Shown piece after piece: positions 7,675 through 16,743 of a DNA stretch of 64,000 bases. The number at the start of each line of letters is the position of its first letter. Position 1 is the stretch's first letter. Source of the stretch: an uncultured Pleomorphomonas sp. Lineage in GTDB: Bacteria; Pseudomonadota; Alphaproteobacteria; Rhizobiales; Pleomorphomonadaceae. The position numbers were made by a program, and so were the translations under genes. The DNA is taken from the NCBI GenBank assembly GCA_937868725.1, contig CALMMQ010000002.1:1-64000 (forward strand), written 5' to 3'. Under the pieces are notes generated by a model. It had not been told where the DNA came from. It saw only the letters and a program-made list of their open reading frames with translations, and searched no databases.

Positions 7675-8349
7675 ATGCTGACCATTTTCGACTGCGACGG
7701 CGTGCTGATCGATTCGGAAATCATCTCCGCCGAAGTGCTGTCGGCCGTCCTGACGGCCGCCGGCTGGGCCATCACCCCCAACGAGGTGAGCATGCGTTTC
7801 GCCGGTTTGCCGGAGGCCGAAACGCGGGCCCTCATCGCCGACGAGCTCGGCCACGCCGTCACCGACGACATGCGGTCGGAGATCGAGGAGCAGTTCAGCC
7901 GCCGCATTGCCAAGGTCAAGGCCGTTCCCGGCGTCGCCGACATGCTGGACGCCCTCGACGGACCGCGCTGCGTCTGCTCGAACTCGCCGGCCGACTATCT
8001 CCGCCGGACGCTGACCACGGCCGGCCTGTTCGACCGCTTCAAGCCCTACGTGTTCTCGGCTCAGGAGGTCGGCAACCGACGCGGCAAGCCTGATCCCAAC
8101 GTCTTCCTGCACGCGGCCAGCGAATTCGGCGTCGCCCCGCGCGACATCGTCGTGGTTGAGGATTCTGTGCCGGGCGTCCGCGCCGCCGTCGCCGCCGGCA
8201 TGCGCGCCGTCGGTTTCGTCGGCGGGGCGCATGACTGGCAGGGCCTCAACGACGCCCTGACCGACGCCGGCGCCGAAACGGTGGTCCGCCGCGCTGTCGA
8301 TCTGGCGCCGACCATCGCCGTCTTCGCCGAATGGGGCGGACTGGAGTAA
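7675..8349 (+). CDS. HAD-superfamily phosphatase, beta-phosphoglucomutase/CbbY-like subfamily IA
   Basis: Cytoplasmic phosphohydrolase of 224 residues. Motif I is FDCDGVLIDSE at the N-terminus (nucleophile Asp and acid/base Asp two residues later). A helical cap covers about residues 15-85. Motif II is CSNSPADY, motif III Lys is in RRGKPDPNVF and motif IV is VVEDSVPGVRAA. The gene begins at ATG 7675 after GGGAGG. The fold usually acts on small sugar phosphates or nucleotides; the substrate cannot be read from sequence. It precedes the KdsB-like gene by 96 bases, so a link to sugar-nucleotide metabolism is possible but unproven. Confidence 0.88.
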   Translation: MLTIFDCDGVLIDSEIISAEVLSAVLTAAGWAITPNEVSMRFAGLPEAETRALIADELGHAVTDDMRSEIEEQFSRRIAKVKAVPGVADMLDALDGPRCVCSNSPADYLRRTLTTAGLFDRFKPYVFSAQEVGNRRGKPDPNVFLHAASEFGVAPRDIVVVEDSVPGVRAAVAAGMRAVGFVGGAHDWQGLNDALTDAGAETVVRRAVDLAPTIAVFAEWGGLE

Positions 8350-8445
8350 GGGATTGCCGATCCTGTCGGTTGCATTGATGTCGCGTATAGTCGGTCGCGC
8401 CGCCAGACCGTGAGGCGGGCGCGGCAGTCGTTGAGGAGACAAGTC

Positions 8446-9228
8446 ATGTCGGTCGCCATCGTCATTCCCGCCCGCTTCGGTTCGGAGCGTCTCAAGGGCA
8501 AGCCGATGCTGCCGATCGCCGGCATCAGCCTGCTCGAACGTGTCTGGCGCATCGCCAAGGCGGCCAAGGGCGCCGGCCGCGTCGTCATCGCCACCGAAGA
8601 CGCCCGCGTCGTCGATCATGCCCGGAGTTTCGGCGCCGAGGCGGTGCTGACATCCGACCGTTGCTCCAACGGCACCGAGCGCGTCGCCGAAGCGATCGAC
8701 GCCGCCGCCATCACCGAAGCGGCCGTCATCAATTTCCAGGGCGACGCCGTGCTGACGCCGCCGTGGATCCTCGAGGACATGATCGCCGAGTTCGCCTCCC
8801 CCGACGCCTTCGACGTGGTGACGCCGGCGGTGCGGCTCACCGAGGCGGCGCTTGAGGACCTGCGCGTCCATAAGCTCAAGGCGCCGTCGTCGGGCACGAC
8901 GGTGACCTTCGATCTCAACCGCAACGCCCTCTATTTCTCCAAGCAGATCATTCCCTTCGTCCGCAAGCCGGGCTTTGCCGCCGTCCATCGCCACATCGGC
9001 CTCTACGGCTACACCGTTGCCGGCCTGCGCCGTTACGTGGCGCTGCCGCCCTCCCCGCTCGAACAGACCGAAGGCCTCGAACAGCTGCGGGCGCTTGAAA
9101 ACGGCCTCAAGGTGCGCGTCGTCATCGTCGACTATCGCGGCCGCACGCATGCCTCCGTCGATACGCCCGAGGACATCGCCGTCGTCGAGGCGACGATCGC
9201 CCGTGAGGGCGAGCTGGTCGGCGGCTGA
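8446..9228 (+). CDS. KdsB-like CMP-sugar (Kdo-type) cytidylyltransferase
   Basis: Predicted to activate a 3-deoxy-manno-octulosonate-type sugar with CTP for envelope polysaccharide synthesis. The 260 residues start with MSVAIVIPARFGSERLKGKP, the nucleotide-binding N-terminal motif, followed by VVIATEDARVVDHA, SNGTERVAEAI and VINFQGDAVLTPP. The last departs from the usual VVNVQGDEP of KdsB, where the acidic residues take part in metal binding. The C-terminal HIGLYGYTVAGLRRY, LEQTEGLEQLRALENG and SVDTPEDI are typical of the family. ATG 8446 follows GAGGAG. It may be a paralogue for another octulosonate sugar or capsule rather than the core lipid A-Kdo enzyme, which is not in the window. Confidence 0.8.
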   Translation: MSVAIVIPARFGSERLKGKPMLPIAGISLLERVWRIAKAAKGAGRVVIATEDARVVDHARSFGAEAVLTSDRCSNGTERVAEAIDAAAITEAAVINFQGDAVLTPPWILEDMIAEFASPDAFDVVTPAVRLTEAALEDLRVHKLKAPSSGTTVTFDLNRNALYFSKQIIPFVRKPGFAAVHRHIGLYGYTVAGLRRYVALPPSPLEQTEGLEQLRALENGLKVRVVIVDYRGRTHASVDTPEDIAVVEATIAREGELVGG

Positions 9229-9380
9229 ACGACGGTCCGGGGTGGCGGAATTCAGACTTTTTCGGCCGCCACGCCCCCTTCCTCCGCCCTTGACCGGCCA
9301 TCGGCCGGCCAATAGCCTCAACGCGGGGCACCGGCCCGGTCATTTTGGCCGGCGCCGCCGCTCGGGGGTTCCTGTGTGTG

Positions 9381-9394
9381 TTTTTTTGGGGGGG
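9381..9394 (+). repeat. T7G7 homopolymer tract, preceded by a GT run
   Basis: Seven T followed directly by seven G, preceded by GTGTGTG, about 39 bases upstream of the exported-protein start at 9433. Such tracts are prone to slipped-strand mispairing and could shift promoter spacing. The tract is unusual in this otherwise GC-balanced chromosome. A sequencing or assembly error in run length is also possible. Confidence 0.6.
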
Positions 9395-9432
9395 AACCTT
9401 TCTGCCTAAAGTTCTTTTCGGAGGTTTTTGAC

Positions 9433-9942
9433 ATGAAGCGCATCGGACTTGTTTCGTCCCTCGCCGCGCTGGCCTTCGCGGCCATCGCCGGCCCCGCCTT
9501 CGCCGGCGACGCCGAAGTGCAACTGCTCAAGAAGCTGCTGCGGGCCCAGACGGCGGCACCGGCGGCCACCGTTGAGCCGCAAGCCGCTGTGTCGGCCAAT
9601 GCGACCATTCAGGTGACGGCCAACATCACCATCAAGTCGCCCTCGTACAATCCGGCCAAGCTCAACTGTTCGGTGGAATTGTCGGACGCCGACAACTACA
9701 ACTTTAACGACATCCGGACGATCGCCGTTGTGCCGGCGGCGGGCAAGGCGACCTGCGCCGTCAAGATGGCGATCTACTGGCCCAATCTCGCGGCCGCGCC
9801 CATCGGCAACATCGAATTCTCGGTCTATGATGACGGCACGGAAGACAACATGCCCCGATATTACCGGCGGGTGATTGCCGAGGACGTCGCTCTGCCGACC
9901 AACGGCACCACCAAGGCCTACACCATAAACGTCACGCTCTGA
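9433..9942 (+). CDS. Unknown exported protein with signal peptide
   Basis: Protein of 169 residues that I do not recognise. A clear Sec signal peptide, MKRIGLVSSLAALAFAAIAG then PAFA, ends at about residue 24. The mature part has an Ala/Thr-rich linker, then a beta-rich domain (residues about 60-169: ATIQVTANITIKSPSYNP, LNCSVELSDADNYNF, ATCAVKMAIYW) with two cysteines that could form a disulfide. The strand pattern suggests an immunoglobulin-like periplasmic or surface fold. ATG 9433 has CGGAGG seven bases upstream. It sits alone between kdsB-like and the phosphatase gene, downstream of the T7G7 tract, so it is likely transcribed on its own. Confidence 0.75.
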   Translation: MKRIGLVSSLAALAFAAIAGPAFAGDAEVQLLKKLLRAQTAAPAATVEPQAAVSANATIQVTANITIKSPSYNPAKLNCSVELSDADNYNFNDIRTIAVVPAAGKATCAVKMAIYWPNLAAAPIGNIEFSVYDDGTEDNMPRYYRRVIAEDVALPTNGTTKAYTINVTL

Positions 9943-10040
9943 GCATCGAGCAACCGGACCGGCGGCGGACGCGACCAGCGTGCGCTGCCGGTCCTCTTCA
10001 ACAGGCGCGGTCTCCGCTGGTCCGGACCGGCCACGATCGG

Positions 10041-10676
10041 ATGGAAACAGTGCAACTCGTCCTCGCCCGTCATGGCAACACGTTCGCGCCCGGCGACAAG
10101 GTCGTCTGGGTCGGTGCCCGCTCCGATCTGCCGCTGGTGGAAAAGGGCTTGCAGCAGGCCGCCGCCGTCGCTGCCGGCCTCGCCGCCGCCGGACTGGCGC
10201 CATCGCGCCTCTACGCCGGCCCGCTCAAGCGCACGCGCGAGACGGCCAGCATCGTCGCCAGCGCCTTCGGTCTCGGTGATGCCGCCTGCATCATCTCCGA
10301 AGACCTGCGCGAGATCGATTACGGTCGCTGGGAAGCCCGCTCCAACGATGAAATCCGGGCCGAGGTGGGAAACGCCGCCATCGACGACTGGCAGCAGCGG
10401 TCGATCTGGCCGGAAGGCTTCGGCTGGCAGCCGGGGGAAGCGGCGGTGCTCGCCGGCTGGAACCGGCTGATCGAGCGCATCCGAACCGAGAACGCCGCCG
10501 ACGCCGTGGTGCTGGTGGTGTCCTCGAACGGCATCTTCCGCCTGGTGGCCAAGGCGCTTGGTCTGCCGGCGACGGCGGCCAAGATGGGGACCGGCACGGT
10601 CGCCCGTCTGCGTCTCGACGCCGACAGCCTCACGGTGGTCGACTGGAACCTCGATCCGGCGGCGCTGACGGCGTGA
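10041..10676 (+). CDS. Histidine phosphatase (phosphoglycerate mutase-like) family protein
   Basis: Protein of 211 residues with the family signature LVLARHGNT at residues about 6-14 (phosphorylated His), LYAGPLKRTRETA (conserved Arg) and the acidic EIDYGRWE. In most members a second catalytic His occurs late in the protein as VTHGG; here the equivalent stretch is VVLVVSSNGIFR, with Ser in place of His. Several alphaproteobacterial relatives seem to share this, so the protein may be a weak or specialised phosphatase. The 3' end overlaps the convergent flhB-like gene by 47 bases. The role is unknown. Confidence 0.82.
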   Translation: METVQLVLARHGNTFAPGDKVVWVGARSDLPLVEKGLQQAAAVAAGLAAAGLAPSRLYAGPLKRTRETASIVASAFGLGDAACIISEDLREIDYGRWEARSNDEIRAEVGNAAIDDWQQRSIWPEGFGWQPGEAAVLAGWNRLIERIRTENAADAVVLVVSSNGIFRLVAKALGLPATAAKMGTGTVARLRLDADSLTVVDWNLDPAALTA

Positions 10677-10947
10677 GCGGCGCCTCGCCCGGCCGGCGGG
10701 CGGCGCGCAGCACGGCCGAAATCACCACCGCCACGGCGCGATAGAGGTCCTCCGGGATGGCTTCGTCGAGTTTGAGCCGCGACAGCGCCTCGGCCAGGGC
10801 CGGGTTGTGCTCGATGGGCACGCCCGCCTCCTCGGCGCGGGCGACGATGGCATCGGCGACCGGGCCCCGGCCGGTCGCCACCACCTTGGGCGGTTCCGGG
10901 GCCTTGTAGTCCAGCGCCACGGCCTTGCGGGAATCGGGTTCGCTCAT
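10630..10947 (-). CDS. FlhB C-terminal-domain homologue (export-switch family) lacking NPTH
   Basis: Stand-alone protein of 105 residues matching the cytoplasmic domain of FlhB/YscU, the specificity switch of type III export: KAVALDYKAPEPPKVVATGRG, EEAGVPIEHNPALAEALSRL, EAIPEDLYRAVAVVISAVLR. No membrane segments are present. The self-cleavage Asn-Pro-Thr-His that normally precedes AVAL is replaced by SRKAVAL. The N-terminal ATG overlaps the stop of the FliK-like gene by four bases (ATGA type), so the two are translationally coupled. Such pairs are known outside flagellar clusters, but their exact role in hook-length control or export is not settled. Confidence 0.85.
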   Translation of the reverse strand: MSEPDSRKAVALDYKAPEPPKVVATGRGPVADAIVARAEEAGVPIEHNPALAEALSRLKLDEAIPEDLYRAVAVVISAVLRAARRPGEAPLTPSAPPDRGSSRPP

Positions 10948-12038
10948 ACGCTGACGTCCAGTCGGTGCGACTTGCCAGTCGTCCTGTGCTCGTCCGGCTC
11001 GGCTGGCCGGCCGTGGTGCAGATCGATGCCGGCCACCGTCAAACCGGCGGCGGTGAGGCCGAGCGACATGGCTTCGCGCTCGCCGTCAAGGCGGACGGTG
11101 GCGTCATCGCCGTCGCACCACAGACCGACGGCAACGCGATGGCCCGGCATCAGCCCGACGCGCACCGTCACCGGGCCGAGCGGGGCAATGTCGAAGGCCA
11201 GTTCGACGCGGTGGACGCGGCCGATGAACTCGCCGTCGGCGGTGCGGCGGTCGTCGGTCTCGACGCGCAGGCCGACAATCGACGTGCCGGTGGGACCGGC
11301 GACGGGCAGCTCGGTCACGAGGTGCCCGGCGGGCGCGACCGCCTCGCCCGCCGACCGGCCGGCCTCCTCGCTGGCGAGGTGCTCGGCCTGATGCAGGAAC
11401 AGCCGCCACAGCGCCCGGTCGGCACTGCCGGCCAGGCGCCGGGCCAGCGCCACGTCGTCCAGCGTCGAAAGATCGGCCTCATCATCGACGGCTTGGCCGC
11501 GCAACGGTCCGCCATGCCCGAGCGGCGGCGGCCGCTGCAACCGCGCGGTCGGCACGCCAGCGGCGGCGACGATGGTGTCGGCCCGGGTTCCAACCCAGGT
11601 GGCCAGCTCGGAACGCAGCGCGATCAGCAGGCCCTTGAGGTCGGGCGTGCCCTGACGGGCGGATTCGTGGAACAGACCGGAAAGGCGCAGCGCCCGCACC
11701 ACGTCGGCGGCCGTCGGCTCGCCGCTGTCGCCGAGCCTGAGCGCAGCGAGATCGGCGAGCAGCGTCTTGACCGCCGCCGGCACATCCGATCGGCCGGCCA
11801 GCTGCTCGGCCTCGGCGAATACGGCGGCGAGGCCATCCTGACGGCCGAGGGCCAGCGCCACCGCCATGTCGAGCGCCGTCGTCGTCGGCACGATGGCGTT
11901 GGGGAGGGCTTCGGCGGCAAGACCGGAGCCCGTCACAGGGGCGTCGGAAATCGCCGGCGTGCGATGGGGCATCTTGCCCTGCTGGCCGGAATATTGCTGG
12001 ACCTCGCCGACGCCCGCAGGCAGAGAGACGATCGCCAT
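10944..12038 (-). CDS. FliK-like flagellar hook-length control C-domain protein
   Basis: Protein of 364 residues. The N-terminal two-thirds are low-similarity, Ala/Leu-rich and largely helical (LDMAVALALGRQDGLAAVFA, DLKGLLIALRSELATWVG). The C-terminal ~100 residues resemble the Flg_hook domain: RVELAFDIAPLGPVTVRVGL, then GLWCDGDDATVRLDGEREAM, then LTAAGLTVAGIDLHHGRP, that is, the strand-helix-strand typical of FliK C-termini. The 4-base overlap with the FlhB-like gene supports a shared export-switch function. No other flagellar structural gene is nearby, so it is an orphan pair. It is transcribed toward 10 kb from a start beside the gcvPB 3' end. Confidence 0.72.
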   Translation of the reverse strand: MAIVSLPAGVGEVQQYSGQQGKMPHRTPAISDAPVTGSGLAAEALPNAIVPTTTALDMAVALALGRQDGLAAVFAEAEQLAGRSDVPAAVKTLLADLAALRLGDSGEPTAADVVRALRLSGLFHESARQGTPDLKGLLIALRSELATWVGTRADTIVAAAGVPTARLQRPPPLGHGGPLRGQAVDDEADLSTLDDVALARRLAGSADRALWRLFLHQAEHLASEEAGRSAGEAVAPAGHLVTELPVAGPTGTSIVGLRVETDDRRTADGEFIGRVHRVELAFDIAPLGPVTVRVGLMPGHRVAVGLWCDGDDATVRLDGEREAMSLGLTAAGLTVAGIDLHHGRPAEPDEHRTTGKSHRLDVSV

Positions 12039-12125
12039 GCACAGATTTCCCTTGCGCGGTCTTCGTCCGCCAAGGTGCGCCGAATCACGACCGCTGGCAA
12101 GCGCCGGCCGGTCGGCATCGACGTT

Positions 12126-12152
12126 GGAACGGGCGGTTATCCCGCCCGTTCC
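12126..12152 (-). terminator. Strong hairpin at the end of the glycine cleavage operon
   Basis: Perfect 11-bp arms GGAACGGGCGG (12126-12136) and CCGCCCGTTCC (12142-12152) with a 5-base loop, starting 11 bases beyond the gcvPB stop. There is no long T-run on the minus-strand side, so it may act as an imperfect intrinsic terminator or mRNA 3' end stabiliser. It lies between two minus-strand transcription units. Confidence 0.6.
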
Positions 12153-12162
12153 GGGGTGCGGA

Positions 12163-13716
12163 TCAGCCGGCGTAGACGAGGCGCGGCTGGCGGGCGGCCA
12201 GCGTCTCGTCGACGCGGCGGCGCGGCGCCAGTTGCGGCGCCGCCTTGAAGCTGGCGACGTCGCCCGCCTTGGCCCGCTCGGCCAGCGAAGCCAGCATGGC
12301 GATGAACTGATCGAGCGACGCCTTGGATTCCGATTCCGTCGGCTCGATCAGCAGCGCGCCGTGGACGACCAGCGGGAAGTACATGGTCATCGGGTGGAAG
12401 CCCTCGTCGATCATCGCCTTGGCAAAGTCCAGCGTCGTGACGCCGGTGCCCTCGAGGAAATGATCGTCGAACAGCACTTCGTGCATGGCCGGCCGGTCGG
12501 GGAAGGCGACGCTCATAACGCCGCCGAGGCGCGCCTTGACGTAGTTGGCGGCCAGCACGGCATCCTCGGAGGCCTGACGCAGACCGTCGGCGCCGTGGCT
12601 CAGCATGTAGGCGAACGCCCGCACGAACACGCCGAACTGGCCATGGAAGGCGGTGATGCGACCGAATGGCGTCAGACCGGCCTCGCCGGCGATCTTGCGC
12701 GTTTCGATGAACTCGGCGCCGCCATCCTTGCCAAAGCGGACAAAGGGCACCGGCGCGAACGGCGCCAGCCGCTCCGACAACACCACCGGGCCGGCGCCCG
12801 GCCCGCCGCCACCGTGCGGCGTCGAGAAGGTCTTGTGCAGGTTGATGTGCATGGCGTCGACGCCGAGGTCACCGGGACGCACCTTGCCGACGATGGCGTT
12901 GAAGTTGGCGCCATCGGCATAGAAGAAGGCGCCAGCGGCGTGAACGGCCTCGGCGATCTCCACCACCTCGCGCTCGAACAGACCGCAGGTGTTGGGGTTG
13001 GTCAGCATCAGGGCCGCCACGTCGGGTCCGAGGCGCGTCTTTACCTCTTCCGGATCGACCGTACCGTCGGCCCGGGCCGGCACCGACACCACCTTGAAAC
13101 CCAGCAGCGCCGCCGTGGCCGGGTTGGTGCCATGCGCCGATTCGGGCACCAGCACGATGTCGCGCGTTTCGCCACGATGGCGAATCGCCGCCTTGATGGC
13201 CGCCATGCCGCACATCTCGCCGTGGGCGCCGGCCTTGGGGCTCATGGCCACCGCCGCCATGCCGGTCAGTTCGAGCAGCCAGCGGCCGGTCTCGGAGATC
13301 AGCTCGACGGCGCCCGCCACCGTCGACAGCGGCTGCAGCGGGTGAACATCGGCAAAGCCGGGAAGCCGCGCCGCCACCTCATTGAGGCGCGGGTTGTGCT
13401 TCATGGTGCACGAGCCGAGCGGGTAGAGGCCGAGATCGATGGCGTAGTTCTGGCGGCTGAGACGGACGTAGTGGCGCATGGCCTCCGGCTCGGTCAGTCC
13501 CGGCAGGTCGATGGCACTCTGGCGCTCAAGGCCGCCAAGGCAGCTCTCGAAGGCCTCAGGCGCGTCGACATCGACGCCGGTGGCGTCGAAACGGCCAATC
13601 TCGAACAGCAGCGGCTCCTCGATGTCGAGGCCGCGATTGCCAGTGAAGGTGGTCTTGCCGCCGAGGGCTTCGGTGACGGCCGGGCTCGTCGGACGGCCAA
13701 CATTGTTCATGCTCAT
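12163..13716 (-). CDS. gcvPB: Glycine dehydrogenase (decarboxylating) subunit 2
   Basis: C-terminal half of the split P protein; with GcvPA it decarboxylates glycine and transfers aminomethyl to the lipoyl arm of GcvH. It has 517 residues. The PLP-binding lysine is visible in [19 protein letters not shown] (about residue 293), with the glycine-rich loop that follows. Other landmarks are [30 protein letters not shown] and [17 protein letters not shown]. The start MSMNNVGRP at 13716 overlaps the gcvPA stop by four bases, so the subunits are translationally coupled. It is the last gene of the riboswitch-controlled operon, followed by a strong hairpin. Confidence 0.96.
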   Translation of the reverse strand: MSMNNVGRPTSPAVTEALGGKTTFTGNRGLDIEEPLLFEIGRFDATGVDVDAPEAFESCLGGLERQSAIDLPGLTEPEAMRHYVRLSRQNYAIDLGLYPLGSCTMKHNPRLNEVAARLPGFADVHPLQPLSTVAGAVELISETGRWLLELTGMAAVAMSPKAGAHGEMCGMAAIKAAIRHRGETRDIVLVPESAHGTNPATAALLGFKVVSVPARADGTVDPEEVKTRLGPDVAALMLTNPNTCGLFEREVVEIAEAVHAAGAFFYADGANFNAIVGKVRPGDLGVDAMHINLHKTFSTPHGGGGPGAGPVVLSERLAPFAPVPFVRFGKDGGAEFIETRKIAGEAGLTPFGRITAFHGQFGVFVRAFAYMLSHGADGLRQASEDAVLAANYVKARLGGVMSVAFPDRPAMHEVLFDDHFLEGTGVTTLDFAKAMIDEGFHPMTMYFPLVVHGALLIEPTESESKASLDQFIAMLASLAERAKAGDVASFKAAPQLAPRRRVDETLAARQPRLVYAG

Positions 13717-15059
13717 GCCAGCACCTCCTTGAGCGCCGCCACCAGGGCAGCACGATCCTCGTCGGTGTTCACTTCCGTCGAGGCCAGCAGCAGGATGTTG
13801 TCGAGTTCGGGATGGCGCGGTTCGACGCGGCTCACCGGCAGGCCGGCGAGGATGCCGCGTTCGGCCAGACGCTCGACCAGCGGCGCGGCGGCGCCGTCGA
13901 GGCGGACCGCCAGTTCGTTGAAGAACGTCCGGTTCAGCACCGCGACGCCCGGCACGGCCTTGAGCGCGTCCTTGAGCTTGACGGCGTTGGCGTGGTTGAG
14001 GCGGGCCAGCTGCCGCAGGCCGGTTTCCCCGAGCAGGCTCAGGTGGATGGAGAAGGCCAGCGCGCACAGACCGGCGTTGGTGCAGATGTTGCTCGTCGCC
14101 TTTTCGCGGCGGATGTGCTGCTCGCGCGTCGACAGCGTCAGCACGAAGGCGCGCTTGCCGTCGGCATCGACGCTTTCGCCGCACAGGCGGCCGGGCATCT
14201 GGCGGACGAACTTCTGCCGGGTGGCGAACAGACCGACGTAGGGGCCGCCGAAGCCGAGCGGGTTACCGAGCGACTGGCCCTCGCCGACGACGATGTCGGC
14301 GCCCTGGGCACCCGGCGCCTCGATGAGGCCGAGCGACACCACCTCGGTGAAGCTGGCGATCAACAGCGCGCCGACGGCGTGGGCCTTGGCGGCGATCGGC
14401 TTCAGGTCGATAAGGTGGCCGTAGAACGACGGCGACTGGACGACGACGCAGGACGTCGTCTCGTCGATACGGGCGAGAATGTCCTCGGTGCCCTCGGGAT
14501 CAGGCGGCAGGGCGTCGATGGTGTGGCCGGGGAAACGCGTCACAGTGTCGACGACGCCGCGATAGTGGGGATGGACACCGCCGGAGATCACCGCCTTGGA
14601 TCGGCGGGTGATGCGGTGGGCCATCAGCACCGCCTCGGCGAGGCCGGTGGAGCCGTCGTACATCGAGGCGTTGGCCACATCCATGCCGGTGAGGCGGGCT
14701 ACCTGGGTCTGGAACTCGAACAGCACCTGCAGCGTGCCCTGGGCGATTTCCGGCTGATAGGGCGTGTAGCTGGTCAGGAACTCCGAGCGCTGGATCAGGT
14801 GATCGACGCTGGCCGGCACGTGGTGCTTGTAGGCGCCGCCGCCGATGAAGAACGGCACGGACCCGGCCGATACGTTGCGCGCCGCCATGGCGGCCAAACG
14901 CCGCGTCACGGCGATCTCCGACTGGTGGCCGGGCAGATTGGGCAGGCCGGTCAACAGCTTGTCGGCCGGCAGATCGGCGAACAGGGCGTCGATGTCGTCG
15001 ACACCGATGGCGGCGAGCATGTCGCGCCGATCGGCATCGGAGAGGGGAAGATAGCGCAT
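13713..15059 (-). CDS. gcvPA: Glycine dehydrogenase (decarboxylating) subunit 1
   Basis: N-terminal half of the split P protein, 448 residues, the normal length for the two-subunit form. It starts [20 protein letters not shown] and contains [77 protein letters not shown] and [20 protein letters not shown], all conserved in GcvPA. The many rhizobia I know carry a fused GcvP of about 950 residues, so the split form marks a different lineage. It lies 92 bases after gcvH and overlaps gcvPB by 4 bases. Confidence 0.96.
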   Translation of the reverse strand: MRYLPLSDADRRDMLAAIGVDDIDALFADLPADKLLTGLPNLPGHQSEIAVTRRLAAMAARNVSAGSVPFFIGGGAYKHHVPASVDHLIQRSEFLTSYTPYQPEIAQGTLQVLFEFQTQVARLTGMDVANASMYDGSTGLAEAVLMAHRITRRSKAVISGGVHPHYRGVVDTVTRFPGHTIDALPPDPEGTEDILARIDETTSCVVVQSPSFYGHLIDLKPIAAKAHAVGALLIASFTEVVSLGLIEAPGAQGADIVVGEGQSLGNPLGFGGPYVGLFATRQKFVRQMPGRLCGESVDADGKRAFVLTLSTREQHIRREKATSNICTNAGLCALAFSIHLSLLGETGLRQLARLNHANAVKLKDALKAVPGVAVLNRTFFNELAVRLDGAAAPLVERLAERGILAGLPVSRVEPRHPELDNILLLASTEVNTDEDRAALVAALKEVLA

Positions 15060-15151
15060 GGCAGCAGCTCCTTGATCCGGCCGGACAGCAGCGGGTCGCG
15101 CCGGCTCCGCCCCCGGAGCAGGCGACCGCCACCATCGGCCGACGGAAGGGA

Positions 15152-15523
15152 TCAGAGACCGGCGACGAACGCCTTGTAGGCGTCTTCGTCCATCAGGCTG
15201 GCAAGTTCGCCGGCGTCGGCCAGCTCGATCTTGCAGAACCAGCCGGCGCCTTCCGGGTCCTCGTTGACGGTGGCCGGGCTGTCGCTCAGCGCCGTGTTGG
15301 CCTCGACGACGGTGCCCGACACCGGGGCATAGACTTCGCTCGCCGCCTTGACGCTTTCGACGACGGCGGCTTCCTCGCCCTTCTTGAGCACGCGGCCAAC
15401 CTCGGGCACTTCGGCATAGACAACGTCGCCGAGCTGGCTCTGGGCATAGTCGGTGATGCCGAGCGTGGCGACGTTGCCGGCGACGGCGATCCACTCGTGA
15501 TCTTCAGTGAAGTACTTGGTCAT
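15152..15523 (-). CDS. gcvH: Glycine cleavage system H protein
   Basis: Lipoyl carrier of 123 residues shuttling the aminomethyl group between P, T and L proteins. The lipoylation site is Lys59 in [14 protein letters not shown]. The N-terminal [12 protein letters not shown] and the C-terminal [10 protein letters not shown] are family hallmarks. An alternative ATG three codons upstream (15532) would add MPN, but the spacing of GGA to the 15523 start is better and family members begin MTKYF. It lies 25 bases after gcvT in the same operon. Confidence 0.96.
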   Translation of the reverse strand: MTKYFTEDHEWIAVAGNVATLGITDYAQSQLGDVVYAEVPEVGRVLKKGEEAAVVESVKAASEVYAPVSGTVVEANTALSDSPATVNEDPEGAGWFCKIELADAGELASLMDEDAYKAFVAGL

Positions 15524-15548
15524 GTTGGGCATTCCGTTGCTTGAGAGG

Positions 15549-16688
15549 TTACTTGGCAGTGCGATGGAAACGGGCGGGAACGAAGGGAAGCGCGACGATC
15601 TCGGCGGCGATCGGCTTGCCGCGCACCATGAGCTGCACCGCCGTACCGACGGCGGCGCTGTCGGACTTGACGTAGCCCATGGCGATGGGACCACCGACCG
15701 TGGGGCCGAAGCCGCCGGAGGTGATGACGCCGATGGTCGCGCCGGCGGCATTCAGCACCTCGGTGCCGTCGCGGGCCGGCGCCTTGCCGGCCGGGCGGAT
15801 GCCGACGCGCTTGCGGCCGACGCCTTCGGCGAGCTGCTTCTGGACAATGGCGGCGCCGGGGAAGCCGCCTTCGGCGCGGCGGCGCTTCTGGATCGACCAG
15901 ACAAGCCCGCCTTCGACCGGCGTCGTTGTCGTGTCGATGTCATGCCCGTAGAGGCAGAGCCCACCCTCAAGGCGCAGCGAGTCGCGGGCGCCGAGGCCAA
16001 TGGGCTTGACGTCGGGGTCGGCGATCAGCGCCGCCCAGAGCGCCGCCGCCTTGTCGGCAGCAACGGAAATTTCGAAGCCGTCCTCGCCGGTGTAGCCGGA
16101 GCGCGAAGCGAAGACGTCGATACCGGCCAGCCGGACAGGCCCCACGTCCATGAAGTCCCAGTCGGCGACAGCGGCACCGAGGCGGACCATGACGTCGACC
16201 GCCGTCGGCCCCTGCAGGGCCAGCAGCGCCTTGTCGTGCACGTCGAGCCGGACGCCGTCGGGGAGACGGGCGGCGATATGGGCGTAGTCGGCCGCCTTGC
16301 AGGCGGCGTTGACCACCAGGCCGATGGCGCCGTCGCGACTGGGATCGGCGAAGCGGAAGAACATCAGATCGTCGAGGATGCCGCCGGTCTCGTTGAGCAG
16401 CTGCGAATAGCGCTGCTTGCCGGGGGCGAGATCGCGCACGTCGGCCGGAACCAGCGCTTCGAGCGCCGCCGCCGTGGTGGCGTGGTCAGGGCCGACCAGC
16501 ACGGCCTGACCCATATGCGACACGTCGAACAAGCCGGCCTTGGCGCGGGTGTGCTGATGCTCGGCGATGATGCCTTCGTACTGCACCGGCATGAGATAGC
16601 CGGCAAACGGCACCATGCGGGCGCCAAGCGTCACGTGGGCATCGTAGAGTGGGGTCTTGAGGGGCGTGGAATCGTCGTGCGACGTCAT
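15549..16688 (-). CDS. gcvT: Aminomethyltransferase (glycine cleavage T protein)
   Basis: Transfers the one-carbon unit from the lipoyl-bound aminomethyl group to tetrahydrofolate and releases ammonia. The 379 residues show the GcvT pattern: [20 protein letters not shown] at the N-terminus, [37 protein letters not shown] (folate site region) and [20 protein letters not shown]. The C-terminal barrel runs from about residue 290. ATG 16688 lies 55 bases downstream of the tandem glycine riboswitch, making gcvT the first gene of the gcvT-H-PA-PB operon. Excess glycine should therefore switch on the set. Confidence 0.97.
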   Translation of the reverse strand: MTSHDDSTPLKTPLYDAHVTLGARMVPFAGYLMPVQYEGIIAEHQHTRAKAGLFDVSHMGQAVLVGPDHATTAAALEALVPADVRDLAPGKQRYSQLLNETGGILDDLMFFRFADPSRDGAIGLVVNAACKAADYAHIAARLPDGVRLDVHDKALLALQGPTAVDVMVRLGAAVADWDFMDVGPVRLAGIDVFASRSGYTGEDGFEISVAADKAAALWAALIADPDVKPIGLGARDSLRLEGGLCLYGHDIDTTTTPVEGGLVWSIQKRRRAEGGFPGAAIVQKQLAEGVGRKRVGIRPAGKAPARDGTEVLNAAGATIGVITSGGFGPTVGGPIAMGYVKSDSAAVGTAVQLMVRGKPIAAEIVALPFVPARFHRTAK

Positions 16689-16743
16689 GGCGAGGCTCCG
16701 GGAACACGGGTGGGCGCAAGCCGGAGTCCCGGCGTCACGCGCC

